Origin: Elusimicrobia bacterium UBA6262
Lineage (GTDB): Bacteria; CAYTYR01; UBA6262
Direction: 5' to 3'
Assembly (NCBI GenBank): GCA_002441095.1
Contig: DJVG01000023.1
Span: forward strand, 1 to 22,022
DNA: 22,022 nt
Shown here: positions 1 to 5,336 of the stretch, piece after piece
Layout: each line of letters starts with the position of its first letter
Position numbering within the stretch: the first letter of the stretch is position 1
Notes under the pieces: generated by a model
Told to the model about the DNA's origin: nothing
Seen by the model: only the letters and a program-made list of their open reading frames with translations
Databases searched by the model: none
Translations under genes and position numbers: made by a program

Positions 1-1
1 A

Positions 2-655
2 CCTGATATCGGCACATATGAGTATATAGTAGCTGCGAACATGGACACTATAGCTCCGGGGAAAATAGATGACCTGACAGCAGAGCCAGGCGATATTGAC
101 GGTGAAGTGATGCTGAACTGGACCGCGCCAGGCGATAATGGCACGAGTGGCACAGCCAGTAGCTATATGGTCAAGTATTCGCTTGACTATATTAATGCCA
201 ACAACTGGGATTTGGCGAATGCTCTGGAAAATACCCCTGCACCTAAAGAAGCAGGCTTAGAAGAAATGATGATAGTACAAAACCTGCCAGCTAAGCAGAG
301 ATACTATTTTGCCATGAAGGCAGTTGATCCGGTTGGCAATGTCTCAGCAGTATCTAATTGCGCGGTAGCTTTAACTGGTACGATCATGAACCTGGACCAA
401 GTGCACAGTTTTCCGAATCCTTGGAAGAAATCCAGTGGCGGGCTGATCACGATCTCGAATTTGACGGCTAATGCCAAAGTGAAGATCTTCACCCTAATAG
501 GCGAACTGGTCAGGGAGCTGGCAGAGCAGAATGGGGTAGCTTTCTGGGATGCCAAGAATGAGTATGGGCAGGATGTGGCCAGCGGCGCCTATGTATATTA
601 TGCCTGGGATGAGGAAGGGCATGAGAAGAAGGGGAAGATTGTAATACTTAAATGA
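2..655 (+). CDS. C-terminal part of a modular surface protein (FN3-like plus FlgD/T9SS-like C-terminal domain), 5' truncated by window
   Basis: The frame is open to the left edge, so the true start lies outside; 217 residues are visible. They begin with the end of one beta-sandwich (GTYEYIVAAN). A complete fibronectin type III-like domain follows, from about APGKIDDLTAEPG to DPVGNVSAVSNCAV. The last ~80 residues start at SFPNPWKK and contain IFTLIGELVREL, FWDAKNEYGQDVASGAYVYY and a basic end (KKGKIVILK). That pattern is typical of FlgD Ig-like and type IX-secretion C-terminal domains. By family knowledge this is an exported cell-surface or extracellular protein; its specific role cannot be told from the visible part. 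Its last 39 bases plus 34 bases of spacer are duplicated exactly at 2906-2978. An ATG at 41 is internal to the frame and is not the start. Confidence 0.75.
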   Translation, partial: PDIGTYEYIVAANMDTIAPGKIDDLTAEPGDIDGEVMLNWTAPGDNGTSGTASSYMVKYSLDYINANNWDLANALENTPAPKEAGLEEMMIVQNLPAKQRYYFAMKAVDPVGNVSAVSNCAVALTGTIMNLDQVHSFPNPWKKSSGGLITISNLTANAKVKIFTLIGELVRELAEQNGVAFWDAKNEYGQDVASGAYVYYAWDEEGHEKKGKIVILK

Positions 656-689
656 CAGTTGCCAGTAAAAACGAGAGGCAGTTGCCAGT
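617..689 (+). repeat. 73-bp exact direct repeat, copy 1 (gene 3' end plus spacer)
   Basis: Bases 617-689 are identical to 2906-2978. The repeat covers the last codons and stop of the surface-protein gene and the beginning of the spacer, which carries two GTTGCCAGT words. Similarity continues in weaker form beyond the exact block (…GCAGTAAGAGC… against …GCAGTAAAAGC…). The terminators at 888-917 and 3005-3032 are also near-copies. Confidence 0.9.
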
Positions 690-887
690 CAAAGCGAAGA
701 GCAGTAAGAGCAGGGAATCAGGTAAAAGACCGATGGTGGTTCGCCGATGGCGGTTAAAATTGTTGATTGTTGATAGTTCGCTACGCTGGTAGTTGATAGA
801 AAGAATAAAAACGGATACCCGGTCATCAGGATAACAGGAAATCAGGTAGAGACAGAAAAGACCGGGAGTCGTTAGCCGGGAAACAAA
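656..887. other. Spacer without a gene, filled with short degenerate word repeats
   Basis: I see no ORF with a credible ribosome-binding site here. The spacer contains GTTGCCAGT twice (659-689), a GTTGATTGTTGATAG…GTAGTTGATAG array (about 760-800), and ATCAGG words (717-722, 825-855) of the family found more fully at 4945, 10216, 18772 and 21923. The block between about 710 and 885 is absent from the otherwise homologous spacer at 2979-3004. Confidence 0.5.
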
Positions 888-917
888 ACCTCAAGCGGGA
901 GCTTGGGGTGTTTTTTT
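888..917 (+). terminator. Intrinsic terminator
   Basis: A 9-bp stem ACCTCAAGC / GCTTGGGGT (one G.T pair) with a GGGA tetraloop is followed by seven Ts at 911-917. It ends transcription from the surface-protein gene just before the AbiEii promoter. A near-identical terminator lies at 3005-3032. Confidence 0.8.
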
Positions 918-919
918 AC

Positions 920-948
920 TTGACAATACTACTTATAAGTAGTATTAT
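920..948 (+). promoter_or_regulatory. Sigma70 promoter of the AbiEii operon with a 22-bp palindromic operator
   Basis: TTGACA (920-925), a 17-nt spacer and TATTAT (943-948). Bases 925-946 form a perfect 22-bp palindrome (arms AATACTACTTA / TAAGTAGTATT) that fills the region between the -35 and -10 boxes and overlaps both. This is the layout expected for an autorepressor site. The XRE-type protein encoded at 1672-2187 is the obvious candidate ligand (inference). Confidence 0.85.
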
Positions 949-964
949 TATAGCGGAGGGTAAT

Positions 965-1663
965 ATGGATAAGAAAATCAATATGGTCAAGAGGGAACAG
1001 AAGAGTATAGCCCGAATAGTGACTGATAAATATAAAGACTACTATCTGACTGGCGGCACTGCTTTGGCGTTCTATTATCAGCATAGATTTTCAGAAGATC
1101 TGGATTTCTTTAGTCAGAGATATAAACGGCAACAACCGGATGAAATAATGATCTTTATATCAAAAAAAACTGGCTATAAGTATATGTTGGATGCTGAACA
1201 GAATAAAAAGGGTCTGGTGCCCATGAAAGTCTATTTCATGGAGATTAAAGAGGGGCATCAGTTAAAAATAGATTTTGTGCAGGATTATGTCGCTAACCTT
1301 AAAAAGCCTAAAAATGGACTTCACTCAATTGAAGATATTTATTATCGTAAAATAATAGCCAGTATAGGCATAGAGAAAAGAAAAAGCATTACTGGGACAG
1401 TGATTGCCACAGGAAGGCAAACAGCAAAAGACTTTTTTGATATTTATTATCTCTCCAAATACTATAAGCCGGTGGCGGAGTTTTTTCTTGAATATTTTTC
1501 TTCTGAGAAAGCAGAGCGTTTTGCTGCCTGGTATAGAGGATTCAACCGGACAGACTTAAAATTGGAATTATTAGATTTAGTGGAAAATATCGATACGGCT
1601 GAAGTGATCAGGTATCTGGATGAACAGATCCTGAGAGTCCTGCCGGGATTGATAGAAAGGTAG
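965..1663 (+). CDS. AbiEii/AbiGii-type nucleotidyltransferase (putative toxin)
   Basis: 232 residues. The start ATG at 965 is chosen because GGAGGG (955-960) precedes it and the consensus promoter lies just upstream; the in-frame upstream extension merely translates the promoter. Residues 28-49 carry the family signature: LTGGTALAFYY (GG at 30-31) followed by HRFSEDLDFF with the two acidic residues of the nucleotidyltransferase active site. AbiEii proteins are toxins of type IV-like toxin-antitoxin or abortive-infection systems that transfer nucleotides, in studied relatives onto tRNA. The next gene, 8 bases downstream, encodes an XRE regulator, so this is a plausible toxin-antitoxin or defence operon. 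In characterised AbiE systems the antitoxin gene comes first; here the toxin gene leads. The substrate cannot be told from sequence, and a housekeeping nucleotidyltransferase is the alternative. Confidence 0.85.
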   Translation: MDKKINMVKREQKSIARIVTDKYKDYYLTGGTALAFYYQHRFSEDLDFFSQRYKRQQPDEIMIFISKKTGYKYMLDAEQNKKGLVPMKVYFMEIKEGHQLKIDFVQDYVANLKKPKNGLHSIEDIYYRKIIASIGIEKRKSITGTVIATGRQTAKDFFDIYYLSKYYKPVAEFFLEYFSSEKAERFAAWYRGFNRTDLKLELLDLVENIDTAEVIRYLDEQILRVLPGLIER

Positions 1664-1671
1664 GTTGGTTT

Positions 1672-2187
1672 ATGAAAGTAAATTGGCTGTGGGATACAAG
1701 ATTAAAGGAGCAGGAAGTTCGGGACATACTGAAAGACCCTGGTAATCCAAGGTTTTCCATATATGCTGAGAAATTAATATCTCGGGTGCAAAAGCCGGAA
1801 GTAGTATTTAGTTTTATTAATCAGGCAGATTTTTGCCGAAAATGGCCAGTGATCAGGAAACGTTTGGAAAAGGACGCTTGGTCAAAAGAAAAGATATCCT
1901 TCTGGCGGAAGCAATACAAACATGAACGGGATTTACTGCATAAGCAAGGGATTAGAATTAGAATTCGGCATGAAGGGGCTACTACCCCTGAGAGGTTGCA
2001 AATCTCTCAAATGCTTAGAAAACAACGGCAAGATTCAAGCTTTACCCAAATGGAGCTAGCCGAAAAGCTTGGAGTTATCCAGCAATACATTTCCAGAGTT
2101 GAAAGCGGCCGTGAAAATGTATGCATAAGCACGTTAAAAAAATTTGCCGAGGTATTTCATAAACGATTGATAGTCGAGATGAGGTAA
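1672..2187 (+). CDS. XRE-family HTH protein with an N-terminal partner-type domain; putative antitoxin/autorepressor
   Basis: 171 residues, starting 8 bases after the AbiEii stop, so the two are surely co-transcribed. The C-terminal part (about 111-170) is a clear XRE/Cro-CI helix-turn-helix: ISQMLRKQRQ, then FTQMELAEKLGVIQQYISRVESGRENVCISTLKKFA. The N-terminal ~90 residues (NWLWDTRLKEQEV, then RFSIYAEKLISRV and WSKEKISFWRKQYKHER) are charged and helical. They recall the small proteins often encoded beside AbiEii nucleotidyltransferases, but I cannot name the family with certainty. Likely roles, by context, are neutralising the neighbouring toxin and repressing the operon through the palindrome at 925-946. 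It could instead be only a regulator, with neutralisation done by another partner. Confidence 0.8.
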   Translation: MKVNWLWDTRLKEQEVRDILKDPGNPRFSIYAEKLISRVQKPEVVFSFINQADFCRKWPVIRKRLEKDAWSKEKISFWRKQYKHERDLLHKQGIRIRIRHEGATTPERLQISQMLRKQRQDSSFTQMELAEKLGVIQQYISRVESGRENVCISTLKKFAEVFHKRLIVEMR

Positions 2188-2199
2188 TAGGGGGTAGAT

Positions 2200-2913
2200 A
2201 TCATTAGATTTGGCGTAAGACAATCCTTCGAAAAAGTCGAGCAGGTAGAGGAAAGATTTTCCAATGTAAAAGTACCGGTAGAATTGGCATTGCCGTATTA
2301 TTGGAAACTTTACGATCCTGTAAGGATGTATCTGGAGGATATTGCCGCGAAAATTAAAAGCTATCAAACAGAAGTTTTAAGCATCCATGCTGTGCAAGCG
2401 CCTATTGCAAACAACGAATTCCGTGTATGGGGGAAGGAAATTGCGGAATTTGCCAAAACACTTAGAGCGAAGGTAATAACAGTCCACCCGGAGAATATGA
2501 ATAAAACTGAGTTTAAACAAGATCAAGCGGCAAAAAATATCAGGTTTCTAAATCGATTATATAATGAGAATGTTATCTTCTCGGTTGAAACTTTTACCGG
2601 CAACAGGAGGGTGTTTACTCCAGATGAAACAGTGGGTTTCGGTCTGCCTATGACTCTGGATATAGCGCACGTTACAGATAATCAAAAGATATGGGAGTTG
2701 CTAAAAAGCTATAACAGAAACATCGTAAATATTCATCTTTCAGCGAAAGGTAAGGATAGGCATCATTTGCCGATAGATGGGTTTTGCAAAGAGGTAGTCG
2801 CATATCTTACCGAATCCGGATGGGAAGGGAATGTTATATTGGAGTATTTGCCTGAATTTCACGATCAGATGTTGATAGACATAGAAATACTTAGAAATAT
2901 GGCAGGGGCATGA
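2200..2913 (+). CDS. Xylose isomerase-like TIM-barrel protein (sugar isomerase/endonuclease IV fold), apparently lacking a standard start codon
   Basis: About 237 residues if read from ATC at 2200. No ATG, GTG or TTG lies in frame between the preceding stop (2185-2187) and TTG 2284, yet the intervening residues (IRFGVRQSFEKVEQVEERF) look like a genuine barrel N-terminus. GGGGG at 2190-2194 lies 5 bases before ATC 2200, so the original ATG may have mutated to ATC, or ATC/ATT is used. Metal-site motifs of the AP-endonuclease-2/xylose-isomerase superfamily are visible in order: SIHAVQAPI, VHPENM, VETF, LDIAH, NIHLSAKGKDRHH and ILEYLPEF. Family members are metal-dependent sugar isomerases/epimerases or phosphodiesterases; the substrate is unknown. 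It sits 12 bases after the XRE gene, so it appears to be the third gene of the AbiEii operon. Its last codons run into the 73-bp repeat, which supplies the stop codon. Confidence 0.7.
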   Translation: MIRFGVRQSFEKVEQVEERFSNVKVPVELALPYYWKLYDPVRMYLEDIAAKIKSYQTEVLSIHAVQAPIANNEFRVWGKEIAEFAKTLRAKVITVHPENMNKTEFKQDQAAKNIRFLNRLYNENVIFSVETFTGNRRVFTPDETVGFGLPMTLDIAHVTDNQKIWELLKSYNRNIVNIHLSAKGKDRHHLPIDGFCKEVVAYLTESGWEGNVILEYLPEFHDQMLIDIEILRNMAGA

Positions 2914-2978
2914 GAAGAAGGGGAAGATTGTAATACTTAAATGACAGTTGCCAGTAAAAACGAGAGGCAGTTGCCAGT
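2906..2978 (+). repeat. 73-bp exact direct repeat, copy 2 (displaced 3' end of the surface-protein gene)
   Basis: Identical to 617-689. Here the piece encoding the terminal HEKKGKIVILK of the surface protein has no gene body in front of it. It follows the TIM-barrel gene and gives that gene its last codons and TGA stop (2911-2913). It marks the right edge of the AbiEii cassette. Confidence 0.9.
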
Positions 2979-3004
2979 AAAGGCAAAAAGCAGTAAAAGC
3001 AAAG

Positions 3005-3032
3005 ACCTCAGGCGGGAGCTTGGGGTATTTTT
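3005..3032 (+). terminator. Intrinsic terminator
   Basis: Stem ACCTCAGGC / GCTTGGGGT with a GGGA loop and five Ts at 3028-3032; a near-copy of the terminator at 888-917. It ends the AbiEii operon just before the next toxin-antitoxin promoter. Confidence 0.75.
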
Positions 3033-3037
3033 ATTGC

Positions 3038-3066
3038 TTGACATAGTTCATCACTTATGCTACACT
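3038..3066 (+). promoter_or_regulatory. Sigma70 promoter of the RHH/RelE toxin-antitoxin operon
   Basis: TTGACA (3038-3043), 17-nt spacer, TACACT (3061-3066), then AGGAGG at 3073-3078 and ATG at 3085. Confidence 0.8.
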
Positions 3067-3084
3067 TTGCCCAGGAGGTGAAAA

Positions 3085-3315
3085 ATGACTACTAAGAATC
3101 CAAGATTGAATGTGGTGCTGGATAAGCCGCTTTATACAACCATTAAATACCTGGCGCAGGAAGAGGGTATCTCTTTGTCCTTAAAAGCCAGGGATTTGAT
3201 CCGGGAAGCTTTGGCTGAGTATGAGGATAGCCATTGGAACAGGATAGCTTCAGAACGGGAGAAGACACTGCACAAGAAGAAGCTGGTCTCCCATAAAAAG
3301 CTATGGGGTAAGTAG
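3085..3315 (+). CDS. Ribbon-helix-helix antitoxin of a type II toxin-antitoxin pair
   Basis: 76 residues with a strong ribosome-binding site (AGGAGG, 6 bases before ATG). The N-terminal ~45 residues (PRLNVVLDKPLYTTIKYLAQEEGISLSLKARDLIREAL) follow the ribbon-helix-helix pattern: one short strand, then two helices. They would dimerise and bind the operon promoter. The basic C-terminal tail (HKKKLVSHKKLWGK) is the expected toxin-binding part. The RelE-like toxin gene follows after 2 bases, the classic antitoxin-toxin arrangement. Regulation is presumably by autorepression at 3038-3066, though no clear palindrome is visible there. Confidence 0.82.
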   Translation: MTTKNPRLNVVLDKPLYTTIKYLAQEEGISLSLKARDLIREALAEYEDSHWNRIASEREKTLHKKKLVSHKKLWGK

Positions 3316-3317
3316 CC

Positions 3318-3593
3318 ATGGGGTATCGGATTGTTTATCATTGTTTGGTAGAGGAAGATATACAGCAGATCCCTGCCAATATTAGGAAGCGGATTCAGGA
3401 TGCCATTGAAAATAGGTTAATTATAGAGCCAGTGCAGGCCGGGAAGCCATTAAGGCAAAGCCTAAAAGGCTTCAGGAAGATGCGGGTAGGTGATTACAGG
3501 ATCATCTACCAGGTAGAAAAAGAGACCATAATTGTATTGAAGATAGGGCATAGAAAAGATGTGTATGAGAAGGTATGGAAAAGGATGAATTAA
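3318..3593 (+). CDS. RelE/ParE-superfamily toxin
   Basis: 91 residues, beginning 2 bases after the antitoxin stop, so translation is probably coupled. Typical features are MGYRIVYHCLVEEDIQQIPANIRKRI at the start, a PLRQSLKGFRKMRVGDYRIIYQV core and VLKIGHRKDVYEKVWKR at the end. The basic GFRKMRVGDYRI strand and the GHRKDVYE motif are hallmarks of RelE-like ribosome-dependent mRNA interferases. ParE-type gyrase inhibitors share the fold and cannot be excluded. Length and order are normal and nothing suggests inactivation. Confidence 0.85.
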   Translation: MGYRIVYHCLVEEDIQQIPANIRKRIQDAIENRLIIEPVQAGKPLRQSLKGFRKMRVGDYRIIYQVEKETIIVLKIGHRKDVYEKVWKRMN

Positions 3594-3668
3594 AAAGAAG
3601 GCTTAAGAGCCGTTTCCCGGTTAGCCGATGGCCGTAAAAGCAAAAAATCGTTTTTATGAAGAAATGGC

Positions 3669-3699
3669 TTGACAAAAAGAGATAAAAAGCGTATATAAT
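3669..3699 (+). promoter_or_regulatory. Sigma70 promoter of the HD-GYP regulator
   Basis: TTGACA (3669-3674) with TATAAT at 3694-3699 (19-nt spacing) or TATATA at 3692-3697 (17-nt spacing). A start near 3705 would give a leader of about 120 nt that contains the hairpin element at 3722-3775. Confidence 0.7.
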
Positions 3700-3721
3700 T
3701 AGTAAAATACAAAGAGTTTAC

Positions 3722-3775
3722 GTTAGTTGACACAAAACGTGAGATTAACTCGTGCGTTTATTCACGTTTTTTTTT
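3722..3775 (+). promoter_or_regulatory. Leader hairpin element, copy 1 (GTTAGTTGACAC…ACGTGAGATTAA…T-run)
   Basis: GTTAGTTGACAC (3722-3733) is followed by ACGTGAGATTAAC (3737-3749). The stem AAAACGTGA (3734-3742) / TCACGTTTT (3762-3770) ends in nine Ts. It lies between the promoter at 3669 and the HD-GYP start, so it resembles a transcription attenuator or a regulated terminator. Related copies lie at 5146-5206 and 9512-9562. Confidence 0.6.
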
Positions 3776-3826
3776 GTTTTGATAGACACGTATAGAACTC
3801 TGAACTCCAGCATAGAGGGTAGTAGT

Positions 3827-4642
3827 ATGATCGACGATATGCCTCGCGAACATAGGGTTCTAACCATTAAGGAAGTTGCTAATGTACTCAAGGTCAGTGT
3901 CCAGACCGTAAAGAATTATATTTACCAGGGCAAGATCAAGTCATTCAAAACGCCTGGCGGGCATCACCGCATCCTGGAATCAGAAGTAAATAAGAAGCTT
4001 GATGCTTCGTTTACTAGCAGGGACATGGGCACAGTAGGGGTGGAGCTGAAAGGCAATGACTTGAAAGAATTGATGGATGTGAGCGCTCTTATAGTCAGGG
4101 CCATGGTACGCGCCATTGAAGGCAAAGAAATACCCATGTTCCTGGGGCATAGCACAAGAGTGGCCAGGCTTTGCCGGTTGATCGGCCAGGCAATGGGATT
4201 TAAAGACGAGAAAATTGAGCTGTTGAATATGGCCGGGCTCCTGCATGATATCGGTAAATTGAATGTGGACGATGACATATTAGGCAAGACTGACAAGTTG
4301 ACCCGTGATGAATACAAGGAATTGAAAAAGCACCCGCAATTTGGCTCGGAAATGGTCAAGGATGTGGAGTATCTGCAAATTTTCAGTCCTATCATCAAGC
4401 ATCACCATGAATGGTACAATGGGATGGGATACCCGGAAGGGTTGAAGGGGGGCGCTATACCGCTGGACGCGCAAATAGTTGGCTTGGCTGAGGCTTTTGA
4501 TGTGATCAGGAGCAAAAATAAGGACCAAGGAGACAGCACGGTGGAAGCCAGTCTCGACGAGATCAAGAAGTTTGAAAATATCCAATTTTCGTCAAATTTG
4601 ATCGCTGTTTTGGATAATGTGGCCAGAAAAGAGCTAAATTAA
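3827..4642 (+). CDS. MerR/excisionase-type HTH fused to an HD-GYP-like phosphohydrolase domain
   Basis: 271 residues. ATG 3827 is preceded by AGAGGG (3814-3819); the in-frame upstream extension only translates the leader hairpin. Residues 11-50 form a MerR/HTH_17-type DNA-binding domain (LTIKEVANVLKVSVQTVKNY, then KTPGGHHRI). Residues about 75-232 are an HD-GYP-like domain: HSTRVARL (108-115), LLHDIGK with the HD dyad at 140-141, ILGKTDKLTRDEY, KHPQFG, HHHEWYNGMGYPEG with GYP at 201-203, then AEAFDVI. HD-GYP proteins hydrolyse cyclic di-GMP; the usual HHE-x-x-DG-x-GYP reads WYNGMGYP here, a conservative D to N change. The protein is probably soluble and could couple nucleotide sensing or degradation to transcription of nearby surface genes (inference from context and the shared leader element). 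It has its own promoter. Confidence 0.82.
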   Translation: MIDDMPREHRVLTIKEVANVLKVSVQTVKNYIYQGKIKSFKTPGGHHRILESEVNKKLDASFTSRDMGTVGVELKGNDLKELMDVSALIVRAMVRAIEGKEIPMFLGHSTRVARLCRLIGQAMGFKDEKIELLNMAGLLHDIGKLNVDDDILGKTDKLTRDEYKELKKHPQFGSEMVKDVEYLQIFSPIIKHHHEWYNGMGYPEGLKGGAIPLDAQIVGLAEAFDVIRSKNKDQGDSTVEASLDEIKKFENIQFSSNLIAVLDNVARKELN

Positions 4643-4693
4643 GTTGATAATCGGTAAAAACCGTATAATATCAATAAAGTAAAGTGAAAAAGC

Positions 4694-4722
4694 TTGACAA
4701 ATGCTCTATGTTGTGCTACTAT
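4694..4722 (+). promoter_or_regulatory. Sigma70 promoter of the 58-residue ORF
   Basis: TTGACA (4694-4699), 17-nt spacer, TACTAT (4717-4722). The expected transcript start is followed by two GTTAAT words 13 bases apart (4729-4734, 4742-4747), the first inside a GTTAatgcTAAC dyad. This could be a small operator. Confidence 0.7.
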
Positions 4723-4758
4723 AAGATTGTTAATGCTAACCGTTAATGGAGGCAAGTC

Positions 4759-4935
4759 ATGGATCATGCGGCGGAACGGAGACGGCAAGAACGCAGGTCG
4801 AATGGCATTCCCAAAGATGAAGTAGAAATATTGCACGCTTATCGTAAAGCCAAATCCCTTAAGTATGCCGATATTAATATCGCTATACAAGAAGGGATCA
4901 GGGTGAAGCTCTGGTTGACTGAGAAGATGAAGTAG
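4759..4935 (+). CDS. Small basic hypothetical protein, 58 residues
   Basis: ATG at 4759 with GGAGGC (4748-4753) and the well-formed promoter at 4694-4722, so it is probably expressed. The sequence starts MDHAAERRRQERRSNGIPKD and continues with a helical part (EVEILHAYRKAKSLKYADINIAIQEGIRVKLWLTEKMK). The first third is strongly basic; the rest could form two helices, suggesting nucleic-acid binding or an RHH/antitoxin-like protein. I do not recognise the family. No partner gene follows: the next 398 bases are repeat-rich spacer. It is an orphan monocistronic gene between the HD-GYP regulator and the PEP-CTERM cluster. Confidence 0.6.
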   Translation: MDHAAERRRQERRSNGIPKDEVEILHAYRKAKSLKYADINIAIQEGIRVKLWLTEKMK

Positions 4936-4944
4936 TAACAGTAA

Positions 4945-5000
4945 ATCAGGTAATCAGGGTATCAGGAAGTGGATATCAGGATACCAGGGAATCAGGAAAG
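4945..5000 (+). repeat. ATCAGG-family interspersed repeat
   Basis: An array of ATCAGG/ACCAGG words containing the shared core AGGAAGTGGATATCAGGATA. It aligns along ~55 nt with copies at 10216-10271, 18772-18871 and 21923-22022, each just downstream of a gene. Confidence 0.8.
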
Positions 5001-5042
5001 ACAGCTGGTAGAAAATAGTCAGTTTAAAGTGGAATCTGCCAA

Positions 5043-5071
5043 TTGTTAAAAAAACTTTCTTATGCTAATAT
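5043..5071 (+). promoter_or_regulatory. Possible promoter of the fusion gene
   Basis: TTGTTA (5043-5048), 17-nt spacer, TAATAT (5066-5071), in very A/T-rich surroundings, so a chance match is possible. If real, the leader would be about 250 nt and would include hairpin element copy 2. Confidence 0.35.
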
Positions 5072-5145
5072 TAAGATAGACAAACAAACAAACCTAAAAT
5101 TAAATCACTAAAAATAAACAACTATATAGTTTGATAATAAGGAAT

Positions 5146-5206
5146 GTTAGTTGACACGATACCGTGAGATTAACTGAACGATAATGTTAATCTCATGCGT
5201 TTTTTT
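5146..5206 (+). promoter_or_regulatory. Leader hairpin element, copy 2
   Basis: GTTAGTTGACAC (5146-5157) is identical to copy 1. CCGTGAGATTAAC follows. The stem is TGAGATTAAC (5165-5174) / GTTAATCTCA (5186-5195), extended by a G.T and a C-G pair, then seven Ts at 5200-5206. It could be an attenuator in the leader of the fusion gene. Confidence 0.6.
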
Positions 5207-5216
5207 ATCTAAAGAC

Positions 5217-5231
5217 CCCGCCAGAGGCGGG
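5217..5231 (+). repeat. Short GC hairpin, CCGCC…GGCGG repeat family
   Basis: CCCGCC-AGA-GGCGGG, followed closely by GATTACACA. The same pairing of words (GATTACACA and a CCGCC/GGCGG hairpin) occurs at 11232-11279, inside a coding frame. A longer CCGCC…GGCGG hairpin forms the terminator at 13091-13124. Confidence 0.55.
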
Positions 5232-5310
5232 CAGGGATTACACAAATTTTAAAAGAAATTACACCGATTCAAACAAAGTCTAAAACAGGAATAACCGGAA
5301 GAAAGGGAAA

Positions 5311-5336
5311 TGGGAATGGGAATGGGAATGGGAATG
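5311..5336 (+). repeat. Hexanucleotide tandem repeat (TGGGAA, four units) spanning the gene start
   Basis: Four perfect TGGGAA units at 5311-5334, then TG. They create five in-frame ATGs (5310, 5316, 5322, 5328, 5334), each preceded by a purine-rich GGGAA. A change of one unit keeps the frame but alters the number of start/RBS options. Confidence 0.9.

Larger units (their letters stand above)
4936..5333. other. Long spacer without a gene before the PEP-CTERM cluster
   Basis: It holds, in order, an ATCAGG-family repeat (4945-5000), a weak promoter candidate (5043-5071), an A-rich leader, hairpin element copy 2 (5146-5206), a GC-rich hairpin (5217-5231) with GATTACACA-type sequence after it (5236-5275), and the TGGGAA tandem repeat over the fusion-gene start. 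No credible ORF was seen on either strand. Confidence 0.6.

Noticed and set aside
908..964. Longer N-terminus for the AbiEii protein (residues MFFYLTILLISSIIIAEGN)
   Set aside because: It translates the promoter and palindrome; the RBS GGAGGG and ATG 965 are far better.
965..3593. Prophage or integrative element carrying the two toxin-antitoxin modules
   Set aside because: No integrase, tRNA attachment site or phage structural genes are visible; only the 73-bp direct repeats mark the region.
3752..3826. GTG-initiated extension of the HD-GYP gene
   Set aside because: It would start inside the leader hairpin and T-run; ATG 3827 has an RBS and begins the HTH domain properly.
3700..3826. Known c-di-GMP (GEMM) riboswitch in the HD-GYP leader
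   Set aside because: The leader lacks the conserved GEMM core; only the hairpin with T-run and the TTGACAC head are present.
5200..5300. tRNA or small-RNA gene in the GC hairpin region before the fusion gene
   Set aside because: No cloverleaf or T-arm sequence; the hairpin is a short CCGCC/GGCGG repeat.
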